DNA of 64,000 nucleotides from Aphidius gifuensis. Lineage: Eukaryota; Arthropoda; Insecta; Hymenoptera; Braconidae. How positions within the stretch are numbered: the first letter of the stretch is position 1; each line of letters begins with the position of its first letter. The stretch covers positions 20,932,537 to 20,996,536 of the forward strand of contig NC_057791.1 in assembly GCF_014905175.1 (NCBI RefSeq), in the 5' to 3' direction. Below are positions 1 to 12,050 of this stretch, one piece after another. Below the pieces are notes generated by a model. It was not told where the DNA came from. It ran no database searches and saw nothing but the letters and a program-made list of their open reading frames with translations. Made by a program: the position numbers and the translations under genes.

Positions 1-2050
1 AAAAAAATTCAAAATTTAAAGTCAATTGTACTCAGCACAACTATCATTTGTTAATATTTTATTAAGCTAAATTATTTGTTAATTGTTAATTATTTATTAA
101 ATTATTTGTCAAAAAATTGGTAGAGAAAATATGTCATTCAAGCGTAGCCATAAGACTTTACAAACTGCATAGTCAGTCATCAGTCATCACAGTCATCTAC
201 CTGTCTGCAAATGGTTAAGCAGAGACCTTTCGATTTAAAATACTGTCAAACGATTGGGTAGAAACTTGTTCAACAAGCACGAAACTCAAAAAAAAAAACC
301 CCAGAAATAAAAATATAAAAAATCGATATAAATTTATCGATATCTCGATCACTATACACACGATCAATAAACAAGTATCACAAAAAACAATTTCTTTTTC
401 AAATTTAAAATTTTATTATAAATTCTAATTGAGAAAAAATCATTACAAGTGATTGATAACACTAGATTTATTTAAACAAATTATTCAAAAAAAATCAATA
501 AACTTTAATCAAAATTATTACAAAATTTAGAATATTTATTTATTTTTTTTCAATGTCAGTTTAATTATGTTTTAAATTAAAATATTTACAACACTATAGT
601 TGATTATCATGCTAAGTAATAGTAAAAAGTTATTAAGTGAAAGTACAACGATACCATTTACTTTGGGCTATGCATATATTAACATTATTAAAAAATATAC
701 GGACGATTAATTTTTTGGTGCAACAGCTAGACACTATTATAATGTTTTCAATTTTAAAACGCTTGAATAAATTTTTTTTTAAATTAAATATTTCAATAAA
801 ATATAAATTTCATCTGCACTTTGCATTAACCTATATTTATTATGTAAAATAATAATCAATAATAATTTTAAAAACACTATAAATAATTTCCGGTATATAA
901 ATTTAAATTAAACATTAAATAATAAATTTTAAAATGTTGAAATTATAGCAAGTATAATATTTGTTTGTAAAAAGAAAAAATATGCAGTAATTTTGCAAAA
1001 TTATTTTCTACTTTAAATTAGTAATTTTGTCAATAAAATTTTATTATTAAATATTGTATAATTACTTTAGAATTTTTGTATCCATTTAAAAGGAAATATT
1101 TTCAATACTTTCTTGACAAAATATATTCATGTTCTCAATGTAACTGCTCAAAATATATTATCACGCATTTACTAAATTTAAAAAGCAAAGTAGGCTTCTT
1201 TGTTTAACTAAAAAAAAAAAATTATAATACAAACTTAAGAAATATTGACAATGACAATTAGTGAATAAGTGTCGAGACATGCATTAAAATTATTTATATT
1301 TTTTATTTTAAACAAAAAAATAAATATATATTTTTATATTGCTCAAGAGTTTGCATAATTTGTGAAAATTTTTTTTGTAAAAATGAAATTTTACTTTGTT
1401 TTACAAATCAATTATTGTCTAGAAATTTATCCAACATGACAACAATAAAAAAAATTAACATTGCAAAATACCAAATTATCAATATCAATCTTATAAATAA
1501 AAACTTGTTTTTTAAAAATATTTTTCATTCACAAAAGGATTTCGTGCAAATATACATTAAATTATTACAAGCACGCAACAAAAAAAAAAAAAAGTTTATT
1601 CTTAAAAATACACTGTATATAATATTGATATGACATTTTGATTTTAATGTTTTATATCATTATAAAAAAAACAAAACGTCCTTTAAATTGATGAAAAAAA
1701 AAAATTCAAAAATAAAAAATTTTCGCTTGATAAATCAAGGATTCAAATTGTTAAAAAAAATTTCGATTGTTATAAGAAATGCTCTATGACCTTGATAGAT
1801 CCATGACCGTGATTTCCATGAAATACAAAAATAATAAAATTTAAACTTGGATAACAACAACAACAACAAAAACGACAACAAAAAAAACAATAGAATTTTT
1901 TCTAAATATATATACGTTTATGTAAATAGTTTAAAAAATATACACAACTAGTTTTGATCACGTCTGCAGAGTCTGTATCTTTTATGTTTTTTTTTAGCTT
2001 TCAAGTTATACCGCGCTGGCAAAGATAACTAGCACGTACACAAGACAAGA
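1..2050. other. AT-rich sequence, no gene seen
   Basis: Long A/T runs. The open frames at 637-852 and 1415-1633 are Lys/Asn/Ile/Phe-rich translations of AT-rich sequence, with no recognisable domain and no splice context. I see nothing else here. Confidence 0.6.
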
Positions 2051-2335
2051 TCAGTCTGTCAGTAAGCCACGTGTTGGCTTGGTTGATACATCAATATATC
2101 CACTTGATGATATTTATTGATCGGCTATCAATATTAAATCGATTCATATTTCATCTTAAAATTTTATATTTATATGAAAATATAAAATAATGTAAACAGT
2201 GTAGATTGTTGTTAATTAAAAATTTTAATTACATATTTTAAATTTATTTTATTGTATAATTTAAAGTGACGTTAAAATTATTATTTTGTTATTATTTTTT
2301 TTTTAAGGTTTTTTTTTTTCGTTGAAGATTAAAGG
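2051..2335 (+). promoter_or_regulatory. Probable core promoter and 5' UTR exon of the SDR gene
   Basis: An arthropod initiator (TCAGTC) lies at 2051-2056 in a short GC-richer patch. The sequence then runs to a strong splice donor (AAAGG/GTAAGTAC) after 2335. The matching acceptor is TTTTAG at 3431-3436, just before the SDR start codon. No TATA box stands at the right distance. I infer a noncoding first exon of about 285 nt; only transcript data could confirm it. Confidence 0.4.
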
Positions 2336-3449
2336 GTAAGTACATGTTTAAAAATTGTTTAAAAATAAAAAATTGCTTTATCAATAATACAATTAAATAA
2401 ATAATAGTTTATTGTATATATTTCTTTTTTAATATTATTTTTATAAAAAAATTATAAAAATGAGTAAATAAAATAAATGAAAAAAATAAATTGTAAATTG
2501 AATTAAGAAGAATACGGAAACTAGCGATCAATAATATTCACGTTTACCTTCATCAATTGAATATTTTAATATAAAAATGTAGCTTTTCATAGAAAAAAAA
2601 AATATGAATATCTTGACATTGAAGATATAATAACTTAGAGGAAAATACATAAATCACTATGCCATTTTATTTTAATTATAAAATGAAGAAAAAATAAATA
2701 TATAATTGATTTTATATACGATACAATTTAAATTTTTCATAATGTTATTTCAGCATATTATAAATTTATAGATCGTTTAAAAATTATTTGATGGATAATA
2801 AATCTAATAGTAATAAAATCATTGTACCTATAAAATTTGTAGATATAAAAAATTTATCTCGATGTTATCATGAAATTACAAAATCCATCATTAAAAGTAA
2901 AAAAAAAAAAAGTGAATAATAGAATTATTTTGTGTTATCTGCGTCACTTATCGATAATTTCAATTTGCATTTATTGAATTTTTTTTTTCGTCTTACTTTA
3001 TGTTATAGAAATTAGCTGCATTGTCATGATATTATTTTAATAAATAAATTTCAAGAAAAAAAATATATCTATCTGTAGAATAATTACAAGAGACTAATGA
3101 TAAAAATAAATTCAAAAAAGAATTAGTCCACTCACCCAATACTCCAAAATCATTAACATCATAAAAAAATAAACGTAAACAAGAATAAAATAATAATATC
3201 ACATTTTAATCACTGGGATTTTCTGAATGACGTCGTTAATTAATTCAACCCAATGACCGCATACATCCTATTTATAAATTGCATTCAAAAAAAAAATATA
3301 AAAACAACAATTTAAATAAATTAATATATCATGTTTATACATATAATAATACGTCAATTTTTTTCTCTCTCTCTTTGTCTCAAACAACAAATTAAAAACG
3401 TAACAAAAAATAAATTACAATTTAATTATATTTTAGAAACAATAATATA

Positions 3450-4819
3450 ATGATATCAATTCGAGAAGATTCATCACTAAATTCAAGAATCACAAGTCCA
3501 TCATCAGCAGCAATATTTTATTTAATTATCGAATTTTTAATTGGTCTATTGATATCATCATCATTTGAATTATGGAAAATTATAAAATATTTATTTTTAC
3601 CAAAACCAACGAGGGATCTTACAGACCTTACAGTTTTAGTATGAAAAAAAAATTATTTAATTTAAATATCAAGTGTCTCATGTGTTATTAAATTATTTAA
3701 AAAATATAATTTTATTTTAACAGATAACAGGTGTTACATCAAGTCTTGGCAGATGTCTAGCAAAAGAATTTGCAAATGCTGGTTGTAAAATAATATGTGT
3801 AGACAATGACTTTGAATTGGTGAGAAAAATAGCGTGTGAGCTTGATGTTAATGGTAATAGTAATTTAAATGGAGCTGATATTGAGAGCGTTGGGCCAAAT
3901 CACAGGAAACAAATTAACAATAATAATAGAAATACATCATGTAAAATACATAATGCATACGAGTGTAATTTATGGAATAAAAATTCAATAATAAATACAG
4001 CTAAATGTATTAAAAATGACATTGGTGATATTGACATACTGATAACATGTACTGGTTACCATGGACAAAATATATTTGATACCGTTAGCAAGACATTGAT
4101 GAGTCATTATTGGGTTTGTATATAATATTTATCATAAAAATATCTATCAATAAAATGTATAATTATATGAATAAAATTTATTATTACATGACAACAGACT
4201 GTTATTGCATTTCTTCCATCAATGCTTAAAAAAAATAATGCCTATGTCGTGGGTGTTACGCCAACGACTTCAACAAAAGATGCGTACATGGGTACAAGAG
4301 CAGCTGTTGCTGGTATTGTATTAATTTTAACATCATTATTTTATTGTAAATGGATATGTAAATGATAATGATTATAAAATTTTAAGGATTAATGGAAAGC
4401 CTTGGACAACATTTTCATACTGCTGGGCAAATTAATTTTTTAACAATTGCACCGAAAGCTGATCCAAGGTAACTTTTTAATGCAATGTTAATTTTATTTT
4501 TTTTAATTTTATATATCAATATTGCATTGTCATTATTTTATATTTAAATAGATGGATAAAACAAAGTGAAGAAAAAATTGCATTCGATATTGTGAATGCG
4601 ATAAAAAAAAATCAATCATATTTATCTTGGGGAAGTTGGTTGTCAGCTATGATTTTTTCTATAAGGTGATAATTTTTTTTTTGTATAATATGAAATTTAA
4701 TTACACAACTAATTTGAATTGTTGTATTTTTTTTTTTTTTGATTATTAAGTAATGTTATTATTGTTATTATAGTTGCGCCTTTCAAAGGACAATATCCAG
4801 GGTCATCACGATCAGATAA
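3450..4819 (+). CDS. Membrane-anchored short-chain dehydrogenase/reductase-like protein, catalytically degenerate
   Basis: Exons 3450-3638, 3724-4113, 4198-4312, 4387-4468, 4552-4665 and 4774-4819 give 311 aa, all with GT-AG introns and consistent phases. Residues about 18-40 form a hydrophobic membrane segment, as in SDR16C/RDH10-type retinol dehydrogenases. A Rossmann entry (VLITGVTSSLGR) starts near residue 62, and LMSHYWTVIAFLP matches the helix that follows the active-site Asn region in this family. The family pattern is poorly kept. In TGxxxGxG the second Gly is Ser. The NNAG motif reads TCTG. The catalytic YxxxK reads YMGTR. The usual PG after the following strand is PK. An Asn-rich insert lies near residues 125-150. 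It is an SDR by fold. NAD(P)-dependent activity on lipid, retinoid or steroid substrates is doubtful. Confidence 0.75.
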
Positions 4820-6064
4820 TTTCAATAAAAAAAAACAATAATTAACAAGGCTGCTAAATAATAATCAAAAGTGTAAATTCATTTATAGATATAAAGAAAC
4901 ATGAAAAATAAAACAATATTAGTAATTTTTTTGCAATTCTCATAAACATAAATTTTATGCACGACAGACGTTCTTTCCGGACGAGCCATAACTGAAGATA
5001 ATGATATTGATAAGATCATTATAGGCTTATGTATAAATATAAAAAGTAAACTATATTCTGAGCTAGCTTTCTCACATATTAAATTAAATAATTATGCATA
5101 TATTATAAATACAAGTTGTATTATACAAGAGACAAATAAAAATTTAAATAAGCTAAAACAAAAGAAATTTGTCACTAAGTTTTTTTAATAAAAAAAAATC
5201 CTATTATTTTTTAATATACTTATCCTTTGAAATTGTTAATTTTAAATTATAAATAATTAAGAGAAATTAGAAAATTTATAAAATAATTGATATGCATTAT
5301 TAAAAGCAATTTTATAGCTATCTATTTACTTAAAATGATAAAAAATGTGGAAAAAAAAATTTCTCAATTTCCTGAATCCTGATATATTTTTAATTACTAT
5401 AAGTATAGGTAAATTGGAATAATAAAAAATAAAAATTATAAAAAATATACATAAAATAATAAATAAATAAATAATTAGTTTAAAAAAAAAATATACTAAT
5501 TTTCTAATATATTATTAACAATTATGAAAAAATTATAAAAAATTTTTTAAAAAAATTTCTAATTTCCTAATAAGTATAGGTATATTTTAAACTATTTAAA
5601 CTTGAAATAATAAAAATATAAAATACAACAATGAATACAGAATAAATTGCTAAAAATGAAATTTAAAAGAAAAAAAAAAATAGCAACCTCAGGTATGAGC
5701 TACCAACAATAGTGCACCTGGTCAGAATTAAACAGATGATTGGACACAAGCCCTTGTCAATAGTATACATTTAAATAAAACATAAAAACCAAAAAACAAT
5801 ATTTACATAATACTTTGGAACCTTTTCAAATTTCATAATTAAAAATATAAAAAATTATAAATAAATTCAACAAATTAATAATTAAATTACATTTTCAAAG
5901 TGAAATTTAAATTGCACATGCGTATTGCATCGTTGCCTTGGCTACCACATGGCACAAACTATACTATAATCACACACACACAAATACAAATTAATAAAAT
6001 AAAAAAAAAATTCTTGAATTTTAATATACATGTGTGGCTTTGGCGTTCAAGACGGATGTGTCAT
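4820..6064. other. Intergenic, no gene seen
   Basis: AT-rich sequence between the SDR gene and the NKAIN promoter. A GC-richer stretch at 5690-5760 has no coding frame. The frame at 5900-6100 has no homology I recognise and runs over the NKAIN initiator, so I treat it as chance. Confidence 0.5.
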
Positions 6065-6070
6065 TCAGTC
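6065..6070 (+). promoter_or_regulatory. Probable NKAIN initiator (TCAGTC)
   Basis: TCAGTC in a GC-richer patch about 290 nt upstream of the NKAIN start codon, with no TATA box 30 nt upstream. It matches the arthropod Inr consensus. The assignment rests on position only. Confidence 0.35.
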
Positions 6071-6104
6071 ACCCACAAGAATACAAGTCAAGTGCGTTAA
6101 AAAA

Positions 6105-6167
6105 ATGGCGTCGCATCATTATCAACATAATCATTATCATAATCATCATCAAAATCATCAACAATAG
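6105..6167 (+). other. Upstream ORF (20 codons, His/Gln/Asn) in the NKAIN leader
   Basis: An ATG in a fair context (AAAAATGG) opens a 20-codon frame, mostly His, Asn and Gln (begins MASHHYQHNH, ends HQQ), closing with TAG. It lies between the putative initiator and the NKAIN start at 6359. It would be expected to reduce translation of the main frame. Whether it is in the mature mRNA is not known. Confidence 0.35.
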
Positions 6168-6358
6168 TGCTAGTAAAACAATAACTAATTAAATAATTTT
6201 TAATATTATTTATAAAATCCGTATTATTAAAAAGAAATGATTATTATTTATTATTATTAGCTCCAAAATTATTCATGTGCATTGACAATAAACATATTAT
6301 TTTGTTGTTTTTTAATTTTTTTTTTTAATAATAGTAGTGATTATATTATATAAATGAC

Positions 6359-9078
6359 ATGGGATTTTGTAGTAAAAGACATTTTTTACTAACAATATGC
6401 ACACTTCAACTTGTAAGTATAATTTGTTGGTAATTTAATTTTTTTTATTTTTTAAAAACAACTAGACACTAGTTTTATTATTGTATATACCTGTATTATG
6501 CATTTGTAACAAAGCGGATATACACAAGTGCATCGAGTTTTAAAAAACTAGTTTTTCTATCCTTTTTTTTTTTAATATTTACTTGGTACTATTTTATATG
6601 TGTAGGTAATATATACCTCATATCTGAGTCATTGAATTTAAAGTTAAATTTTTCAATGCAAGGGGCAAAAAAAGGGTCATGATAAAAATAAAAAAAAAAA
6701 AAGTGATAAACATTGTTGACTTAGTTAGATAAAAGTGAAATTGGTTGATTTTTTTTTTGTTAATTCAAATATTCAACTATGACACTATCATGATTGTTTT
6801 AAATTATTTTAATCACTTTGTTTTAATAATAATAATAAAAAAATGGTGTTAGAAACTAATTGTATTTAATTGAAGAAATATTTAACTTGTTTGTTTAAAT
6901 GATTTATATTTAAACTTAGTTGATATAAATTATTCTTGATATTTTTTTAAATTATTATTAATTTGTTTGTTAATATTATTTTTATATTTTATAGATTACT
7001 ACCATAGAGCGTCAGGTGTTTGATTTCTTGGGGTTCATGTGGCTGCCAATATTGTTTAATTTTTTCAACATAATTTTCATTATACTTGGATTTTTTGGAG
7101 CCTTTCAATACCGACCAAAATATTTAATAACAGTAAGATATTAATTATTATAATAATTGTATAATATCATGCATTGTTAATTAATAATATTTTAATTTTT
7201 TAGTATTGTCTGTGGGACGTATTGTGGCTGGGATGGAATATTTTTTTAATATGTTTTTATCTAGAAGTTGGTGGATTAAACAAGGTAATTTAAAAAACAA
7301 AAATAGTATATGCATATTTAATGAATGAATAATTATTAATTGTTAATTATTACAGATGAGCGATATTTTAAATTTTGGAACTGGAAGTTTTTCATGGTGG
7401 CAAGAAAATGGTCCAGGTTGCAATGCTGCTTATGATGTTACTGAACCAGGTTTTTTAGTAAGGCCTACTAATGTTACAAACTGCGTATTGAATTACGAAG
7501 TTATTGAAATTATTCATGCATCAACACAATGTATATTAGTTGTGAGTATTATTTTTATAAAATATCATTGAAAAATATAAATATTAAATTCATCATTTTT
7601 ATTTACACAGTTAATGGCTATTATTGGAGGTATTTTTTTAACTCGAGCATTCATGGAAGAGGATGATAGCTGTAAGTATTTTATTTACTTTAAAAACTTA
7701 ATATATGCATAAAAAAAAAATTGTTAATAATGGTGTGAAGGATTTATCAATTGGCTCTGGGTACCTACACACTATTCAAATATATTTATCTATATTTCGT
7801 ATTTAAAATACAAATGGGGTATATAATTTTCACTGCTTCAAACACACAATGTCATTTATTTATATTTTTTTTCTTTTACAAACCACTTAATTCATATCAC
7901 TTTCATAAATATTGGGCTTATAAATTGCAGTCGATTTCATTGGTGGATTTGATCCCCCATTTTGGTAAGTTGGTTTTTTTTTTTTTTTTTTTTGGCTCGG
8001 TCTTTTTTTGTTAAATAACACACTGCGTATCTTTATCTATTTCTCACTTCAAATATCTCGATGTGGCATGCAAAAAAAAAAATAAAAAATATATAGCACA
8101 GGTATATAATAATAATAAGTAGTTGAAAATAATTGTTGCATTTTGAGAGGGTAGAAATTTTCAATGAAAAAAAAAAAAATACATAATCGCGTTATAAATA
8201 AAATAGATAAAAGAAAAAAAAAAAAAAAAAACTATGATAAAATAATCTAATATACCAAATGGTACGTTGAATGAAATTTTACAGTTGACTTTGTTGGAGG
8301 TGGTGACTTCGGTCTTGCTGGCCATACACCGTTGCATCCAATGTACGTTAGCTACTCAGCTCTACCACCAAATCAAAATTATCAAAGTTATCCGCGTGTT
8401 GGTACAACTGGCTCAAATAATTCCTCATTATATTATCGTGATAATAATAATAGCAGTAGTAATACAACACTACCAAAAATCATTGAAAAAACAATATTAA
8501 ATTATTCAAATAATAATAACAATAATAATAATATTAATAATAATAATACAAATAGTAATCAACGCGTTAAGTTATCACCAATGTCATTTGTTGGTAATGA
8601 TACAACAAAAAGTAACAAAAGTAATAATTCATCAATTAAAATTAATAGTAATAATATTGATTATTACAATGATTATTCAAATCCAGTTGATCATTTACAT
8701 CGGCCAATATCACCAAGTGAATATGATTCATTGGAAAATAATAATAATGCTCAATTGAGATTATATGATAGAAATAATCATGATAATTCATCATCGCGTT
8801 ATTATAGTCCCGTTGTTTCACCTGTTATGAGAAGAGCACGTACCTCACAAGCACCAAGACAAAATCGTAATTCATACAGACCAAGAATTTATACTGATTT
8901 TATACGCGAACAACCCTTGAGATCCTATCATTCTGATCCACGTTTAGCTATGGAACAACAACAACAACAACAGCAACAACAATCACAACAACCACAACAA
9001 CAACAACAGCAACATCAACGACAAATATCAACTGATAATGATAAACGATTAGCGATTCAGATATTTTATTTAAGATAA
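6359..9078 (+). CDS. NKAIN: NKAIN: Na+/K+-ATPase beta-subunit interacting protein, long-tail isoform
   Basis: Exons 6359-6412, 6995-7132, 7204-7284, 7356-7541, 7611-7671 and 8285-9078 give 437 aa. The first 173 residues match the NKAIN family closely: ICTLQL in exon 1, ERQVFDFLGF, FGAFQYRPKYLIT, FLICFYLEVGGLNK, and WWQENGPGC with paired Cys. There are four hydrophobic segments, at about 5-22, 33-53, 66-84 and 150-168. The family binds the beta-1 subunit of the sodium pump in the plasma membrane, mostly in neurons. The last exon begins FDFVGGGDFG and becomes an Asn-, Ser- and Gln-rich cytoplasmic tail of about 260 residues ending in polyQ (8950-9030), unlike the short vertebrate tail. The start is fixed by the conserved N-terminus. 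Two donors inside the last exon may splice on to 10073. Confidence 0.88.
7931..7968 (+). CDS. NKAIN: Alternative short 3' exon of NKAIN
   Basis: After a good acceptor (TTGCAG) and in phase with exon 5 (7611-7671), this reads FDFIGGFDPPFW then TAA at 7966-7968. It resembles the vertebrate NKAIN ending (FDFIGGFDPF) more than the exon at 8285 does. A perfect-looking donor (TTTTG/GTAAGT) sits across the stop. Splicing from it to 8285 or 10073 soon gives a stop, so in every reading this exon yields a short C-terminus. It and 8285 appear to be mutually exclusive alternatives. Confidence 0.6.
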
Positions 9079-10072
9079 TAAATTACTTTTTTAAAAATTT
9101 TTTCGAAATTAAAATTAGATAAAAGAAATTATTATTTCGAATTATGTATTAATTATTATTATATATGTATGTGAAAAAAAAATTTTTCACACTTGAAGAT
9201 TTAGGGATTTTTTCATGGATTTAAACATATATTTATTAAAACTATCTTTTTGACTGCAATCATTATTAATATTTTTTTTTCATCAATTTATTATTTGGTA
9301 TTATACAATTAAATGAAAAAAAAAAAAATATATTTATATATTACCAAAACACAGTCATTATCATGGACTTTTGAATAATTTTCATTATCTAACTGTAGAA
9401 TTTTGCTTAAGTAGAATGTGTGATTTCTATTATTTTTTTTTTTCACTAATTATTATTTTTTGATTACTGTGATACGTTTATTTACATGGTGCTGAATAAT
9501 ATCAATTTTTCTAAAAAAAAAAAAAGGCTTTAGAGCATGTTGTTATCAGAGAATTTAATAATAAATAAAAAATAAAATTATATACATTTCAAAATGTATT
9601 TAGTAATTTGTTGATTTTTTTTTTATCAATATACTTTTTGATAAAAAAATATTATATTAATGAAAATTTAAAATTAAGACTATTTTTTCATACTGCATTT
9701 ATATAAAATTTAAATATAAAAATATATATATATATCTATTTATATACAACAATATATTTAATTGCCATATGTATTGTCGTTTAATTGTTATTTGTAATAA
9801 TAATAATTCAAACATTCAATCAATATTTTTCATTGCAATAATAAAACAATAATAATTCAATTGCAACAATAAACTACTTGGCTTGGCTTTAATTTTTTTT
9901 TCATTTTCCTAATCCTCAACTTTCTAATAATAATAATTGTTTATTTTTTTTGTGGTGGGTGCACAATTATATAGATATTATAGTAATAAAAAAAAATAAT
10001 GCATGGATTAAAAAAAACAAAACAAATATAAAACAAAGTAATTGTAATTATTTGTATTTTCTTTTTCAACAG
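9079..10072 (+). other. 3' UTR of the long NKAIN isoform and/or intron to the 10073 exon
   Basis: AT-rich, several AATAAA-like hexamers, no sustained coding frame. It would be 3' UTR for the isoform that stops at 9078 and intron for transcripts that continue to 10073. Confidence 0.45.
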
Positions 10073-10926
10073 CGCAGATTAAAAAAAGAAAAAAACAACA
10101 GCGTCCACTTTACAGTATTGAATATTCAATAAGACCAGAGCCACAAATACAAGATGATAGTGTATCACCAAAACCAATGACACCACGTCGTGTCAAACGT
10201 AGATCAGTTATATCACGTGATGGTACACGTAGATCAAGTAGACGTAGTTCTGTTCGTCAATCATCACGTAGAAAAAATCCAGTTAATCGAATAATGGAAC
10301 ATCAAGAAAATTTATATGCAAATACAATGCCAACATTATTGATTAATCAAAATGTCAATTCATTGTCACAGGGAGTATTAAATTATGACAGAATTGCTGT
10401 CACTTGGGATCGTGATAGAAATACAAATAATAATGACAACAATAATCATAATAATAATAGTAATAATAATATTAATAGTAATAATAATAATAATTGGCCA
10501 CCACCACCAGAACCATTACATTTGGCATCATCAGTACCAACAATATGGACACCAGAACCGGGTTATTCAAATATACAAAATTATCAATCACAACCAACAA
10601 CACCACCATGGGAATTAAATGCTAATAATTCAACAAGAAATTTAACAGATAATTGGCAAAATAATAATGATAATTTAAATCCAATGCAATGGCAAGGACA
10701 AGCTAATCCAACATTTCAACAAACAAGTACACAGACATTAAATGGTGAAGATATGGAAGATTTATATGGCAATAGACCAGCAAGTGCTAGATCAAGTTAT
10801 AGCAATTATCATGGTATACGTATTCCACCACAAATACCAAATAGAACTGCTGATATTATTAGACAAAGTCAAAGACAATTTGTACTTAGTGGTGGACCAC
10901 CTGCTTATCAAGATACTGTTATTTAA
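10073..10926 (+). CDS. NKAIN: Probable alternative terminal exon of NKAIN: basic/Ser-Arg stretch and Asn-rich tail with PPAY and a PDZ ligand
   Basis: After a TTTTTCAACAG acceptor the frame runs without stops: QIKKRKKQQRPLYSIEYS, an Arg/Ser-rich stretch (10180-10275), an Asn-rich and Pro-rich middle, and a C-terminus GGPPAYQDTVI. PPAY is a WW-domain ligand, and the last four residues (DTVI) fit a class I PDZ ligand. The exon needs one leftover nucleotide upstream. Exon 5 (ending 7671) supplies it, giving 457 aa, and so do donors after 8401 (G/GTACAA) and 8593 (G/GTAATG) within the 8285 exon. Long C-terminal tails in other insect NKAINs are a recollection I cannot check. It could instead be the end of a separate gene, but I see no other start. 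Confidence 0.55.
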
Positions 10927-12050
10927 ATTATTTTTTTTTTTTTATTAATATTAACATTTAAAAATAAATAATCAAAAGAGATATTATTCAAAATTAATTT
11001 TTTTTTTTTCTTTTTTTTCATTAATTGGATTTGATTCAAATTTTAAAAGAGATATTTTTGACTGAATTTTTTTTGAGCTTTATTTAATGTTATTATTAAT
11101 TAATTAATTGTAGATTAAATTGATATTATAAATATTAAATCAAAATAATAATAATCATTAATTTAGGTAATTATTTTTTGTAAGTTTTTTTTTTAATTTA
11201 AGTGGGTGAATGAAAATTTATTTAATTAAATTAAATAAAGAGAATGTTTGACAATTTAAAAATGTAAACCAAAGTACTTGTTGTCATCTTTTTTTGATAC
11301 AAGTCAATACAAATTGTAGAGGTAATAATTATTTAAAAAAACAAATTAATAATAATGCTAATTTTTTTTTTTACTGAGATTTTGTAAAAATGATATTTAT
11401 CTTATTTATAAATAATAATTTTGTGGTAATATATTTGTAAGACAATAAATACTTAATTTAAATATTTCACTGAAATTTTTTATTATTTATCTTGTGTTTA
11501 ATTTAAATAAAGATAAAATATGTAGCTCAAACTGATAAGATTGAATTGTGCAAATATTTTTGAGACAATTAGATGACTCGATGGAAATTAATAATTTTTA
11601 CATCAAAAATTAAATAAAGATAAATTTTTAAATATTATTTATCCTTGAATGTTTTTTATTTTAAAAACTATAATTTTATATAATTAAAAATAATTATCAT
11701 TTTTTAGATTTACCTATAGTACACATGAATCTATAAATACATATACTCAGCGAAAAAAAATAAAAATAAAAAAAAAATGTACTAATATTGGCAACCGACT
11801 TGGGCAGCGCATGAATCTGTGCAGTAGTACATTGGTGTGTTGTCTGGCAATCGGGTAGACGCTATCATTAAATCAGTATATAATTAAAATGACTCAATAT
11901 AAAAATAAATTAATATAAATTATTCTATATAAAAACAATTGATAAATTCATAAATTAATAACCAAAAAATAATAGTCTACAAATTGTGTAACAATTTTAT
12001 AAAATATCAAAAAACTCAGTCGAAATAATAATAATAACGATAAGTAAAAA
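10927..12050. other. Intergenic region, NKAIN 3' flank and glutaminase 5' flank
   Basis: AT-rich. A GC-richer patch at 11786-11880 is the likeliest glutaminase promoter/leader area, with TCAGT near 11871, but no defined core element convinces me. Confidence 0.35.

Noticed and set aside
5900..6100. 66-codon frame upstream of NKAIN
   Set aside because: Overlaps the NKAIN initiator, no homologue, Lys/Asn/Ile run in the middle.
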